Origin: Chrysochromulina tobinii
Lineage: Eukaryota > Haptophyta > Prymnesiales > Chrysochromulinaceae
Assembly (NCBI GenBank): GCA_001275005.1
Contig: JWZX01003305.1
Span: 1-57,856 of the forward strand
Length of the DNA stretch: 57,856 nucleotides
Direction of reading: 5' to 3'
Under the pieces are notes generated by a model. The model was not told the origin of the DNA. It worked only from the letters and a program-made list of their open reading frames with translations, and did no database searches. Below, piece after piece: positions 37,284 through 46,460 of the stretch (position 1 is the stretch's first letter; each line of letters starts with the position of its first letter). The translations under genes were made by a program, and so were the position numbers.

Positions 37284-39184
37284 GGCTGCGGGTGCTGCTA
37301 GTGCTGGTGCTGCTAATGCTAGTGCCCTCGGGAGCGTCGGCATCGGAAAAATCTCCGGCCAAATCTCCGACCGAATCTCCGGCACCGTGCTCATCCGCAG
37401 CCGTGGGCGCGGCGGCCGCGGTGCCGCCCTGAGCGCCGTTGGTTCCCGGCGCGTACCTGTGGGGAAGTGAGGGCGCCGTGGTGAGCGCTCGCATGCAGAT
37501 TGCCGTTGGCTCCCGGCGCGTACCAGCTCGCAGAGGCGAGTCCGCAGTCGAGCACGCGCACGTCGAGCGTCTCGGGCGCGAGGACGCCCACCTGCCAAAC
37601 GTAAAACTCGCCCAGGCGCGCGTGGGAGTAGAGCCCACTGGTAGGTCCTCGTCTCGCCCATCGTTCAGGAAGCTCGCAGCCCGTACCTGTGGGGAGGAAA
37701 TAGCGCCGTAAGGAGCACATGCATGCAGGGCCCAGGCGCGGATCGAGCGTCTCGCCCTTCGTACGTAGCACGTGAGTGCGCGACTCTGGGAATAGGTGCC
37801 AGCTGTGAATGCGTGGCGTGCGTGAGGGCGGCGCGCGCGTGTCACCACCGGGCACCCGCAGACGCCGTCGCGCGCGCGCCGCCGCTGTGACGGAGGCGGC
37901 CTTGGCGGCGGCCTTGGTGCCCATCACGGCGCTGCTCAGCATGCTGGCGAGCTCAGCGGAGGTCGCGGGTCTCTCCATGTCGCCGAATCGATCTGAGTGC
38001 GTGCGGGCCTGCACATCGAAGACGCGCACCACGGGCAGGCGCGCCGCACTATGTGCATGCGCCCGATACCACGCTTCGTCAAACGTGGGCTGGTACGCCT
38101 CATAGGAGGTGCCGTGCGCGTCGTCCCGGGCGTCGTAGGTCTGCCATTTCGTCTGGTGCGGCAGGTAGTAGAGGTCGTACTCCCCCGCCCCGTGGGTGGG
38201 CTCGAAGAGCACCTCGGCGCTCTCGCGTCCGTCGACCAGTAGGGCGACGTTCTCAACACGGCCCGATTCCTTGACATAGTACCGGTAGCTCCCATCGCCG
38301 TTGCTCCCTTCGTAGCTGTGGCTGCGGGGCGCGCCGTGCTGCGCACTGCCTTTCTCGTGGTACAGGTAGAGCTGCGTCCCTAACGGCCGATGGCGCCGGC
38401 GCCACGGGATGAGCGCTCGCACGGCGCGGGCGCGCGCGTCGGCGGCGGTCACGAGCAGCCGCGCGCGCACGTTACCCAGGCTACGCCTCGACGCGCCGTA
38501 GCCGCCGTACGGCGGCTCGTGCCAGGCGGGGCCGAGGATGGCGTTGCGCGCTTCGCGTCGGATGAGCAGCGCCGCGGGCATGCTCGTGACCGCCGAGGCG
38601 TGTGGGATGGCCGTGCGCCACGCGAGATCCGACGGCTGATGGTCGTGCTCGCTGCAGTGGGAGTAGATCTCGTATTCACCTGGCCCATGCTCTGGTTCGA
38701 AGACGAGGTGCCCGTCCACTGGGCTATGCTCTCGAGTCGTAGCCAAGGCAAGCTCGACGTTGCGCACGCGCATGCCCGTGAGCGCGCTGTAGACGCACGG
38801 TGGCGCCACCTGCGCAGCCTCTGCGCTGTACGGCAGGTCGCTGCCGAGCCAGAAGCGCACATAGATCTGCATCGCCGAGCACAGAGAGGACACTGCGCTC
38901 CGCCGCCGCCGCCTCCGGCCAGAAGGCAACCGAGTGCGAGACGTTGCCTGCCACCATGAATGGCCGGGCGCCGGAGGAGGTGTACTCGGGCACGAGCGCC
39001 TGCTGCGGTTGAACGAGCGGTCGGACCATTGCGTCGCGGGTCCTCCTGCGTCTGATCTATCCAAAAAAGTCAACTCTATGATTCGTCCGTCGCGGCGCGC
39101 GCGGGTCGCCGATTTCGTGACGCACGACTGGAGCAGCTCGGCAAGCAAGCAAGCAAGCAAGTAGCTGAGCAGCTCGGGGGGCAT
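33240..39184 (-). CDS. Large glycoside-hydrolase-like protein, seven exons
   Basis: Exons 39184-37765, 37686-37524, 37456-36573, 36362-35044, 34661-34431, 34322-34171 and 34026-33240 join in frame to 1651 residues. The start is uncertain: 39184 opens with a leader-like MPPELLSYLLACLLAELLQ, 38872 (MQIYVRF) is an alternative. The N-terminal part has two copies of a FEPxHGxGEYxxY motif (~160 and ~330). Downstream FPESRTHVLR, LGEFYVWQVG, a YYTV|RELSNHADELF junction, DGIYYDG and MPYIDSLWFGEGYDY...GLPFGLMGDMM...PWRGMLYGMTTR match what I remember of secreted DUF6067-type putative glycoside hydrolases. Every join restores family sequence, which supports the exon model. A polysaccharide substrate is inferred. 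Confidence 0.8.
34027..34170 (-). repeat. Intron with TGATTGCGAC repeats
   Basis: Sixth intron of the glycoside-hydrolase-like gene. Three TGATTGCGAC units lie near 34060-34092. It opens GTACG and the following exon opens GTACG; the acceptor is CTCATCAG. Confidence 0.8.
34323..34430 (-). repeat. Intron opening with a copy of the next exon
   Basis: The first 25 bases match the first 25 bases of the downstream exon (34322 downwards) with one mismatch. The remainder is GAGGTGATCA/GTGGTCATCA ~10-bp repeats. The acceptor is CTCATCAG. Confidence 0.88.
34662..35043 (-). repeat. 382-nt intron packed with ~10-bp repeats
   Basis: On the plus strand about thirty units of GACTCATCAT, GACTCATCAG and related forms fill 34680-34985. 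Between the donor (35043) and the array, 35009-35043 is a decayed copy of the start of the next exon, sharing AGCTCTC, ATCACGC and CTC blocks. Confidence 0.88.
36363..36572 (-). repeat. Intron of three 70-bp units with internal AG|GT
   Basis: Three near-identical 70-bp units start at 36368, 36438 and 36508 (plus strand). On the coding strand each internal unit boundary reads CATGATCCTAG|GTGAGTGC, a potential acceptor fused to a potential donor. The true exon end reads CGATCCTAG|GTGAGTGC. Confidence 0.9.
37457..37523 (-). mobile_element. Introner-like intron (copy 1)
   Basis: This 67-nt intron consists of a 22-nt copy of the downstream exon's start (one mismatch), a short joint, and the shared 3' block 37496-37457 that begins GCATGCGAGCGCTC and ends TTCCCCACAG. 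Confidence 0.75.
37687..37764 (-). mobile_element. Introner-like intron (copy 2)
   Basis: 78 nt. It opens GTACG, as does the next exon. Its 3' block 37726-37687 begins GCATGCATGTGCTCC and ends TCCCCACAG, matching the introns at 37457-37523, 53749-53822 and in Hsp90. Confidence 0.75.
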
Positions 39185-39467
39185 TGAACGTACATTGAAC
39201 GGCCACACGCACTCACAAATAAGGCCACAGGCCGACGGCAACCCACAGCAACCGCGGCCGCGGCCAAACTTGCCCCCTTCTCAAGTCAACTTTCTGTGCC
39301 GACGTCCTCAAAAAAGCATCTATATATTAAAGCGCCGATCGAGGCACACCATCCACGATCGTGCAACAGCAACGCAGGGGGAGTGCACGGGTCGTGCGTG
39401 TGCACATGTACTGTCGCAATCTCATTCAGCTCCCACCTTGCCGCACATGCCCTCTATACTTTATTCA

Positions 39468-40658
39468 TCACCGTGCGGCGTTGGAGCGTATGGGAGCGGA
39501 GACGCCGAAGGAGGGCTGATCGCGCAGCAGCGGAGTCGCTGCGTCCGTGAAGACGCCGGTTGCGCACATGAGCTCAGCGAAGGTTTCGAAGCCGATCGTG
39601 TCTGAAGTGTCATGAATGAGTCCATCGAGCAGCTCGTCAATCTCTTTGTCGTTGATAATACTTGAGAGAGCCTTGCTTAGCTCCTTCCGAGAAAGCTTTC
39701 CATCGCGCTTGACATTGTACTGGCGGAAGAGCGCTCTCAGCTCGTCAAGGTTCTGAGGGCTGATCAGTTCACGCCACGTTCTCTCTGGAGGTGGGGATGG
39801 TGGTGGGCCTTTAGGAAAAGCCCACTTGGTCATCACCAGCACGTCATCCTCACTTGCCGTCGGGTAGACGACTTCGAGAAGTTGCCTGAAGGAGAACCCA
39901 TCTTCACCTGATTTCAAAGATATGAAGACGCGTTCGAAAACAGACTTCTGCACATCCTCTTGTAGGGACTTGTTGAGCTCTTCCTCGGTGATGTGGCCGC
40001 TTCCGGACTTGTTGATCGAATCGAATACTTGCTTAAATGCCAGGATGTCCCGCTTCGTGAACTTGCATGGTGCCTCTCGCGATCGTGGAGCCTGAAGCAC
40101 ATTCTTTGCTGTCCGCCCAGCCCGTGCTGCCACCTGCTCCTGTTGCTGCTCTTCAATGCGTTGCTGGGGAAGCGAGTCCCTCGACGTCGAAGACTCCTGA
40201 GTCTTGAACGCGGTGCGATCGCCGATGATGCTCAGTCGGCGTACCCCACGTGCTGCGGCTCCTGCAACGGTGATGACACCCTGGATCATATCTGTCACTA
40301 CGGCATTGGATGGGTTGGACGTCTTCTCGATAGGCACTTTCTGCATGGACCTCTTTGAGCTCGATGCAGCGTGCGGACCTACATGATTTCGCACCCAGCT
40401 CATGGCATCGGCTGTGGTGTTCATGATCAGTGATGTGCTGCTCGGTTTCATGGCTGCTATGGCCTTGGCTGCTGGTTTGCCCTCTGTTGGCGCTGGGTCT
40501 GTGCATGATTCAACATCATTCACCCGCACTCGACGAGTAGCCGCGGAAACCGATGCGCCGATGAGAACTGATGCATGGTGCACCGCTCCGACGATGCTGG
40601 ACCGCCGCCCCTGCGTGGCTACCGTCCGCGGAGCGACGCGGGCTGGCGAGCCACCCAT
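39468..40658 (-). CDS. EF-hand calcium-binding protein
   Basis: 396 residues, one exon. A long basic/Ser-rich N-terminus is followed from ~200 by EF-hand pairs. Two loops are canonical: NKSGSGHITEEE (first) and NVKRDGKLSRKE (third). The intervening and last loops are degenerate. Such proteins sense calcium and regulate partners. CKFTKRDILAFKQVFDSI precedes the first loop as the E helix. It shares a 286-bp divergent region with the hydroxylase gene. No leader or membrane segment is clear. Confidence 0.8.
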   Translation of the reverse strand: MGGSPARVAPRTVATQGRRSSIVGAVHHASVLIGASVSAATRRVRVNDVESCTDPAPTEGKPAAKAIAAMKPSSTSLIMNTTADAMSWVRNHVGPHAASSSKRSMQKVPIEKTSNPSNAVVTDMIQGVITVAGAAARGVRRLSIIGDRTAFKTQESSTSRDSLPQQRIEEQQQEQVAARAGRTAKNVLQAPRSREAPCKFTKRDILAFKQVFDSINKSGSGHITEEELNKSLQEDVQKSVFERVFISLKSGEDGFSFRQLLEVVYPTASEDDVLVMTKWAFPKGPPPSPPPERTWRELISPQNLDELRALFRQYNVKRDGKLSRKELSKALSSIINDKEIDELLDGLIHDTSDTIGFETFAELMCATGVFTDAATPLLRDQPSFGVSAPIRSNAAR

Positions 40659-40944
40659 CGCGCGTGTCCGACGCCCCTCCCGAACTTGTCGCGAAGGTGA
40701 CTCGTTCGCGCGGGCCCGCGCCGCGCGAGCATATGGAAACGGACTCCAATCGCAACTGCACAGGGGGAATGACTATGGAGCAAGCAAGCAAGCTAATTAA
40801 TCGAAACAACATAGGGAGCAAGGATGAGGCGGGATTCCACAACACATGCAAATTTGGGGATGACGTCCAAGAAAGGCAACCTACTTGTGATCGCGCCCAG
40901 ATCGCGAGCCCCACAAACGCACGCTATGCAAAAGGTGCACGATC
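40659..40944. promoter_or_regulatory. Divergent promoter region
   Basis: 286 bp between the EF-hand gene (-) and the prolyl-hydroxylase-like gene (+). AT-richer around 40780-40860. Called from head-to-head spacing only. Confidence 0.4.
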
Positions 40945-42435
40945 ATGCGCGACAGCGGCCCGCGCATGATCGTGCAGGCGCTCACGCTCAGCGCGCTGGC
41001 GTTGAGCGTGGGCGCCCTATCCATGGCTGTCCACGGAGGGCGTGCTGCACCATCATCGAATCAGCAGCTGACTCCTGCGCCAAGCTTATCAAGCAGTGTT
41101 ACGCTGGCTGCAGCAGCTGCCGAAGCTGAGCTTCTCGCTCAGAGCGCGGAGGCGCATCGTCGTGAGATTGCATCAGGACGTGCACGATTCCCCCCCTTTG
41201 ATGATGAGTTCGAACGTGTCAACCATTGGGCCCCACGTACCGCCGAGGAGCACATTCGTAGTGTGGGAGTTGGCAACGCGGGGCCAGAGGAGGAGCTGCT
41301 TCGCGACGGCCACCTCATCCACCCGACGGCAGAGCCCGTGCTGACTGTCGCCGAGTGCGAGGCGATCATGGCAGAGGCGAAGACTGCCATGGCCGCAGGC
41401 AAGACCTCCACCTTTACGTACACACAGGCCAGCAAGATTGGTGAGGTGCACGTGCATGACCTGCCCCGGGCGCGTGAGTGGCTCCGGCGGCGACTGTACG
41501 ATACGTTGTTCCCGTGGGTGGTGGAGCGGTTTGGGGAGCCGTCGAATGCGCTCAACGTGGTGGTTGAGGACGAGCTCGCCGTCTACGACGCGCTCGTCAT
41601 CGCGTACGACGCGACCGGCGGCGGGGGCATCCGACAGCCAATGCATCGGGACGCGAGTCTCATCTCCATCAACATCGCCCTCTCACCGCCCGCCGCGTTC
41701 ACGGGCGGCGGCACGTACTTCGAGACGCTCGGCGGTGCGCCGCTGCAGCAGGCGCAGGGCCACGCGATGTGCCACGCGAGCGGCGCACGCCATGCGGGCT
41801 TCGCGATCACCGCCGGCCAGCGATGGGTCCTAGTCATCTTTCTTCACGCCGAGCGAGCGCCACTCCATGCCGCGCGCTGCTACGCGCAGGCGGTGGAGCG
41901 GCGCCGTGCTGGGCAGCCGGCCGAGGCGCTCGCGGCCTTTGCATCGGCGGTGCGAGTCGCGCCGCACGATCATGAGGCGCGCCACGGCCTAGCTGGCGCC
42001 CTCGCGGCTCTCGGCGAGCTCCCGGCTGCGAGAGCGAGCCTCTGCATGGCGATCCTTCTCTATCCGGCGTGCCCCAAGCCCCGGACCGCGCTGGGGGCGA
42101 TGCTGCTGTCGGCGGGGCGGACGCGCGCCGCGCTGCGTCACTTTGAACAAGCCCTCGCGTGCACCCTTAGCCCCGACGATGACGACGCATGGGAAGCCTC
42201 CGTCAACGTCGCCCTGTGCCTCCTCTCGCTCGCCGACGCCGAGGCCGACGCCGAGGCCGACGCCGAGGCACGCGGGCGGGCTGGCGGGGCCGTTGGCGAG
42301 GCCACGGCTGGCAGACGCTGGAGGCAGCGTGTGCCCGAGGCACGGAGGCACGTCCAGCGAGCGATGGCGGCGGACGGCCAATCCTCCAACGAGCGACTCC
42401 AAGAACTGCTTGATCGCTCTCTTCGCTACATTTAG
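40945..42435 (+). CDS. Prolyl 4-hydroxylase-like dioxygenase with TPR repeats
   Basis: 496 residues, one exon. The N-terminus has a hydrophobic signal or anchor (IVQALTLSALALSVGALSMAV). The 2-oxoglutarate/Fe(II) dioxygenase core is at ~165-310, with iron ligands HRD (H234, D236) and a distal His in GARHAGF (~282), then AGQRWVLVIF, where Arg replaces the usual Lys that binds 2-oxoglutarate. FTGGGTYFE is typical of the family. TPR-like helical repeats follow (~325-420), then an acidic Ala-Asp-Glu repeat. Likely role: hydroxylating secretory-pathway proteins or cell-wall glycoproteins. A dioxygenase followed by TPR within one chain is unusual. Confidence 0.85.
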   Translation: MRDSGPRMIVQALTLSALALSVGALSMAVHGGRAAPSSNQQLTPAPSLSSSVTLAAAAAEAELLAQSAEAHRREIASGRARFPPFDDEFERVNHWAPRTAEEHIRSVGVGNAGPEEELLRDGHLIHPTAEPVLTVAECEAIMAEAKTAMAAGKTSTFTYTQASKIGEVHVHDLPRAREWLRRRLYDTLFPWVVERFGEPSNALNVVVEDELAVYDALVIAYDATGGGGIRQPMHRDASLISINIALSPPAAFTGGGTYFETLGGAPLQQAQGHAMCHASGARHAGFAITAGQRWVLVIFLHAERAPLHAARCYAQAVERRRAGQPAEALAAFASAVRVAPHDHEARHGLAGALAALGELPAARASLCMAILLYPACPKPRTALGAMLLSAGRTRAALRHFEQALACTLSPDDDDAWEASVNVALCLLSLADAEADAEADAEARGRAGGAVGEATAGRRWRQRVPEARRHVQRAMAADGQSSNERLQELLDRSLRYI

Positions 42436-42580
42436 AAGTCGAGCCCTACGGCTGTTGCTATTAATACGGCGTATAGAGAGTATGGTGAACGGCTGTATAG
42501 TCTCACGGGCTTACAGATAAATGTTCATAATTATACGAGTCCGAAATTTGAATCCATCCGCTCGAGATCGGTGCCTAAAG

Positions 42581-43844
42581 CTACGCTGCTCCCAGCAGTC
42601 CGCTCTTGGTGAGGTACTCCTCGCCGAGCTTCCAAACGACCGTAAACAGGGCCGCTTGGAGCGCATTGGTGACGAGCCTCGTGCCGAGGCCCCGCCCGAC
42701 GAGGCCTTGCCAGCCGTCAGTCTCGAGGATTTGCTGTGCCGCCTCGCGGTACGTGATCGTCGTCTCCGACGTCTGGCGCACCTGATGAGGGAGGCAATCA
42801 AGCTGATGAGGGAGGCAATCAGCGAGCAATCACGCTGATGAGGGAGGCAATCAAGCTGATGAGGGAGGCAATCACGCTGATGAGGGAGGCAATCAAGCTG
42901 ATGAGCGCCGCGCGTACCGTCTTGAGCACGCGGATCGAGTTCGAGATTGTGTCCGAGACGCCGGCGGCCGCGATGCCGAGCACGGCTGTACGCGCGAGCT
43001 TGAGCGGCAGGTCCTCGCCAAATGTTGGCAGCATCTCGTTGAGCGAGTTGAAGGTCAGATACCAGGGGTAATTGCCCACGAAGCTCGCGGCCGCATTGGC
43101 AAGCGCTCCTTGGAAGAGTACCCCAGGGCCCTCCTCTTTGACCTTGGCGCTTACCTGATCGTACCCTTCCGCACCCTTCACCTGCAGGGTAGTCTTCAAT
43201 GTGTCGATTGGGGTGAGCCCGATGCGCCACGCCGCCGCCGCGGCGGATGCGAATGCTGTGCGCACGCCCACGGGCAGCGTCGAGTCGGCGAGCAGGGCAA
43301 GCACGCCCGTGTTCGCCGCTGTGTCACCAAAGCGTGAGAGCGGCGTCTGGATCAGCGCAAACGACACGCCGCGGTAGAAGCGCCGCAAGCCGCCCTCAGC
43401 GTACAGGGCGGCTAACGCATCGCGCGTGCTGCCGCCGTTGCGGTACTGGTAGTTCATCGTCGTGCGCAGCCACATGAGCAGCAGCACCTGCACGATACCC
43501 GCGAAGAAACCAGAGATGCCGCCGCCGAGCGCCTTCTTTGCCGCCGTTTCGAAGATGATCGATGGCGGTAGCACGGCTGTAGCCGCTGCGGTCGCGCTCG
43601 CGGCGTGCACGGGCTCGACCAGGCTGAAGCTGGCAGCAATGACCAGCAGTGAGAGGCTGGCAGAGACGGCGGCGGCAGCGGCCGACGGAGGAGGCTGCGT
43701 GAGCACGAGCGCGTCAGTCTCGTCATCTTGCGCCGGTGCAATGCAGCGCAGCTGCGAAATCCGCTGCGGGGAGCGGAACTGCAGGGGAGGCAGCAGCGCG
43801 CTCGAGCTCACGAGCTCAGCCAAGAGAAAAGCGATTTGCAGCAT
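42581..43844 (-). CDS. SLC25-type carrier, probably plastid
   Basis: Exons 43844-42918 and 42781-42581 join in phase 0 to give 375 residues. The longer frame to 43907 begins with TTG, so I use the ATG at 43844, which opens with a leader (MLQIAFLLAELVSSSALLPP). A second hydrophobic stretch and Ala-rich region precede the carrier domain. Carrier signatures include TPIDTLKTTLQ and, near the join, ISNSIRVLKT|VRQ. The last repeat ends in RGLGTRLVTNALQ. A two-part leader and resemblance to plant plastid-predicted carriers suggest the plastid envelope; substrate unknown. The intron is a tandem array of ~21-bp units. Confidence 0.8.
42782..42917 (-). repeat. Intron of ~21-bp CTGATGAGGGAGGCAATCA units
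   Basis: Five copies of the unit (plus-strand sense) fill the intron. On the coding strand each carries TGATTGCC and an internal CTCATCAG that could act as an acceptor. The donor is GTACGC and the next exon begins GTGCGC. Confidence 0.85.
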
Positions 43845-44167
43845 GAACGCGTGAAGCGCCTCTTGAGTTAGAGGGGACCCTCGAGGCAATTTCCCCGAAG
43901 CTTCCAAGTCAAGTCAAGTCAAGTCAAGTCAAGTCAAGATGGATCCCCTCCGCCATCTCCATCGACTCCCGTCCTCCCCTGCTGGCTTCCGGAGCACATT
44001 CGATAGGCTTCCAGCTCTGTGTGAAACGGCTGTGAGCCGGAGCGTGCTCCCGCGGCAACGGGACCAGCAAGGACGGGACGACCGGTCATATAGAAATTCG
44101 TTCGTCACCGTGCGATTTCACGCACAGAGAGTGCAGCCTAGAGTCTCGACTCTAGACACTTCTCACA
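43845..44167. other. Intergenic spacer with a CAAGT microsatellite
   Basis: About seven CAAGT units lie at 43905-43938, some 60 bp upstream of the carrier start. The rest is the upstream flank of the carrier and 3' flank of the exostosin-like gene; no gene seen. Confidence 0.5.
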
Positions 44168-45328
44168 TCACACTTGACTCGGCACTGCGGGCACACGAGA
44201 CAATCGTTCATACACACCGTTGTGTCGCGCGACTCGCGCGCACACATGTCGTACTACTTGCTCTCCGCCAGCCGCGTCATAATTGAGGAGATCGGCCACC
44301 TTTCTAGCGTAAGCCATCCAAGGCCGCACCTGCTCTTCGCTCCATGTTTTCCAAACGTCGAGATCGGAGCCCAGACTCTGCGGACTGCTCCAGAGGGCCA
44401 CCCGGCTGTAGTTGATGGCATCGCCAAAGGCGAGGCCCTTCCAAGACAGATCAGCAAAGACCGGCACACAGCCGCTGTGCGACGCAAAGAAGATAGCCTC
44501 CAAGTACTTGCGGGTGTTGGGATAGTCGCCGCCTGCAACGACGCAGAACTTGTGGTCCAGGCCCGCTCGATGGTACTCTGCCGGCTCGAGTCTCGACGGA
44601 AGAACGGCTCTTCCAGCCGCGATGAAATCGTGTTCGAAGTTCGGCTCCCGCATCAATGCCCTGCACTTGTGCTCAAAAGGTATGGGTTTCAGGTTGCACA
44701 TCGACGTGTCCTCAGGGCCTAAGAGCTGTGTGCAGTGCTCCTTCCACTTGCCATTACGTACGCATTCGAGCCCTACGCCGAGTGTCCAGACATTGTGCGA
44801 GACGACCGTCACATCGGAGCGGTTGTAGAGCTGCTTCCAGATTCGCCAGCGCGAGGGTGACACGTAGAGCTGCGGGACGTTGCCAACGAAGAGGGCTGTG
44901 CGTCTCGTCGCCCAAGGAGCTGCGGGCATGAGACGGCCCAGCCAGCTCGTGAAATGTTCCAAATTGAACGGCACCAAAATCTGCTGATTCGATGCCACCA
45001 TCTCTGAAAAGTAAAAGCCCGACGAGGGGATCTTCGCGACATTATTCCCTCGGAGCCGGGATTCTATAGAAAAGTAGGAGAAGACGACAGGAAGGCGTCT
45101 AGAGTTATTCACCAGCGTCGACATCTCGCTGATGGCGGCGTACCGCTTATTATTGCGGAAGGTGAGATCAGCGCCAAAGAGGATGAAATCGGCCTCGGCT
45201 AGCGGCGTCGAGTTGATATGCCGAGCAATGGGAGCAAACACGTCGTACTGTGGGTCGTAACTGTTGCGATCCCGACCCTCGGGCAGCGTCTGGTGGCGTG
45301 GCCTGTAGATATGCACCTTACACGCCAT
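44168..45328 (-). CDS. Exostosin-like (GT47) glycosyltransferase
   Basis: From the ATG at 45328 it encodes 386 residues. It starts directly with MACKVHIYRPRHQTL and continues ADFILFGADL, matching the start of exostosin domains (chain entry followed by an 'AD-F' acidic region). The C-terminal KFCVVAGGDYPNTRKYLEAIFFASHSGCVPVF is the family's donor-binding signature, and FGDAINYSRVALW follows as usual. Such enzymes transfer sugars to glycans in the Golgi. No signal anchor is present from this start. The frame extends upstream to 45628, and an upstream exon may supply the anchor. Confidence 0.8.
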   Translation of the reverse strand: MACKVHIYRPRHQTLPEGRDRNSYDPQYDVFAPIARHINSTPLAEADFILFGADLTFRNNKRYAAISEMSTLVNNSRRLPVVFSYFSIESRLRGNNVAKIPSSGFYFSEMVASNQQILVPFNLEHFTSWLGRLMPAAPWATRRTALFVGNVPQLYVSPSRWRIWKQLYNRSDVTVVSHNVWTLGVGLECVRNGKWKEHCTQLLGPEDTSMCNLKPIPFEHKCRALMREPNFEHDFIAAGRAVLPSRLEPAEYHRAGLDHKFCVVAGGDYPNTRKYLEAIFFASHSGCVPVFADLSWKGLAFGDAINYSRVALWSSPQSLGSDLDVWKTWSEEQVRPWMAYARKVADLLNYDAAGGEQVVRHVCARVARHNGVYERLSRVPAVPSQV

Positions 45329-45615
45329 GACGAGAGAAGTTGACCTTTTTGTAGTTCGAGCGCGTCGTCCCAAGCGCTCCCCATTCACCCGCAAGGACCC
45401 ACACTTTCGCATCTTCCAACATTGAGCGAACATGCTTGCGATTCCAAATTGAATCCGGGGTGTCTTGATTGGTGTGCGCATTGTTGGTGTGTGGGTGTGT
45501 GGCACAGGGTGTGATCCTGTGTGTGCACTGTGCAGCATCTGCTGTGTCCTGGGAATGTTGTGTCTGGCCCTCGGAGCCGGACCTTGCATGCGCCGTGATC
45601 TCGGCGTGAACATGC

Positions 45616-46338
45616 TTAAATGGAACACGCGCCATCCCGCGCGGTACGCGGGGCTGAACAGCTGTCATACACTTCATCGCCGCCAAACGCTCCATCGTCC
45701 TCTTCGGCCACGCCACCACCCCCAATTCCACCGACCCCAATGCCGCCAATGCTGGCGAGGTGAACGACCGCTTCCTGCTGCGCCACTGCGGCAAAGGGAC
45801 TGGCACGCTTGCAGAGGTAGGAAATCGCCGCCAGCGTTAGCGTCATCGCTGGGAGCGCAATCATGGCGCTCATTAGCCCGATTGGCTCATCCGGAACCTG
45901 GTTCCGGGGATCCGGATAGAGTCCCTCTCGAATCAATCTCGACCCTTTCCAATCAGTTACGGTCTCCTCAAATTCATCTGCCGCCGACACATCCCGGGCT
46001 CGCTCAAGGTTATGCAAATGTGGATGACGAGGCGACCTCGGCGGAGGCGATGGAGATGCACGAGATTGAGATGCACTGGATTGCGGTGCCGCACCACTGC
46101 TCAAATTGTATCTGTTCCTCAGTGACTTTACGCTAGCCTCCACGCACGACTTCCTCTTTTTCTGGTCGAAGATGTTGAACACTTTAATGTCACAGCGCCC
46201 GGTGGTTGCATAGTGCTCGACACCGGCATCATTGGCCTCAGTCAGACGTTCGTCGACATTCTTGGTAGACGAAGGCGTCGGCGTGGAAAGTCTTCGACCG
46301 TTCGAGCACATAAGGAAGCAGAGCATCGCGAAATGCAT
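45616..46338 (-). CDS. Single-pass membrane protein, unknown
   Basis: From the ATG at 46338: 240 residues. It has a short hydrophobic N-terminus (MHFAMLCFLMC), a Ser/Pro/Arg-rich middle, and a membrane segment at ~165-190 (IGLMSAMIALPAMTLTLAAISYLC) followed by a Gly-rich acidic tail. It looks like a type I membrane protein. No family is recognised. The gene is divergent from the next with 122 bp between starts. Confidence 0.55.
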   Translation of the reverse strand: MHFAMLCFLMCSNGRRLSTPTPSSTKNVDERLTEANDAGVEHYATTGRCDIKVFNIFDQKKRKSCVEASVKSLRNRYNLSSGAAPQSSASQSRASPSPPPRSPRHPHLHNLERARDVSAADEFEETVTDWKGSRLIREGLYPDPRNQVPDEPIGLMSAMIALPAMTLTLAAISYLCKRASPFAAVAQQEAVVHLASIGGIGVGGIGGGGVAEEDDGAFGGDEVYDSCSAPRTARDGACSI

Positions 46339-46460
46339 TTTTCGAGCGCGAGCGGATTCGAAAAAATTTATAAAGAAATTGAGCACAGAACATCGATCGC
46401 GGGTTATAACCTGCTACACACTCTTCGCTCATTTCGGTAATCTCGTGGTGTGAGAAACCA

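Noticed and set aside
38724-39029. Alternative frame at the 5' end of the glycoside-hydrolase-like gene
   Set aside because: Part of it (ARPFMVAGNVSHSVAFWPE) looks protein-like and could be a separate 5' exon, but I found no splice that joins it convincingly, so I kept the simple frame and marked the start uncertain.
45318-45806. 162-codon ORF upstream of the exostosin-like gene
   Set aside because: His/Thr-rich translation of a GT repeat. A real 5' exon may lie here, but I could not join it to the exostosin frame with credible splice sites.
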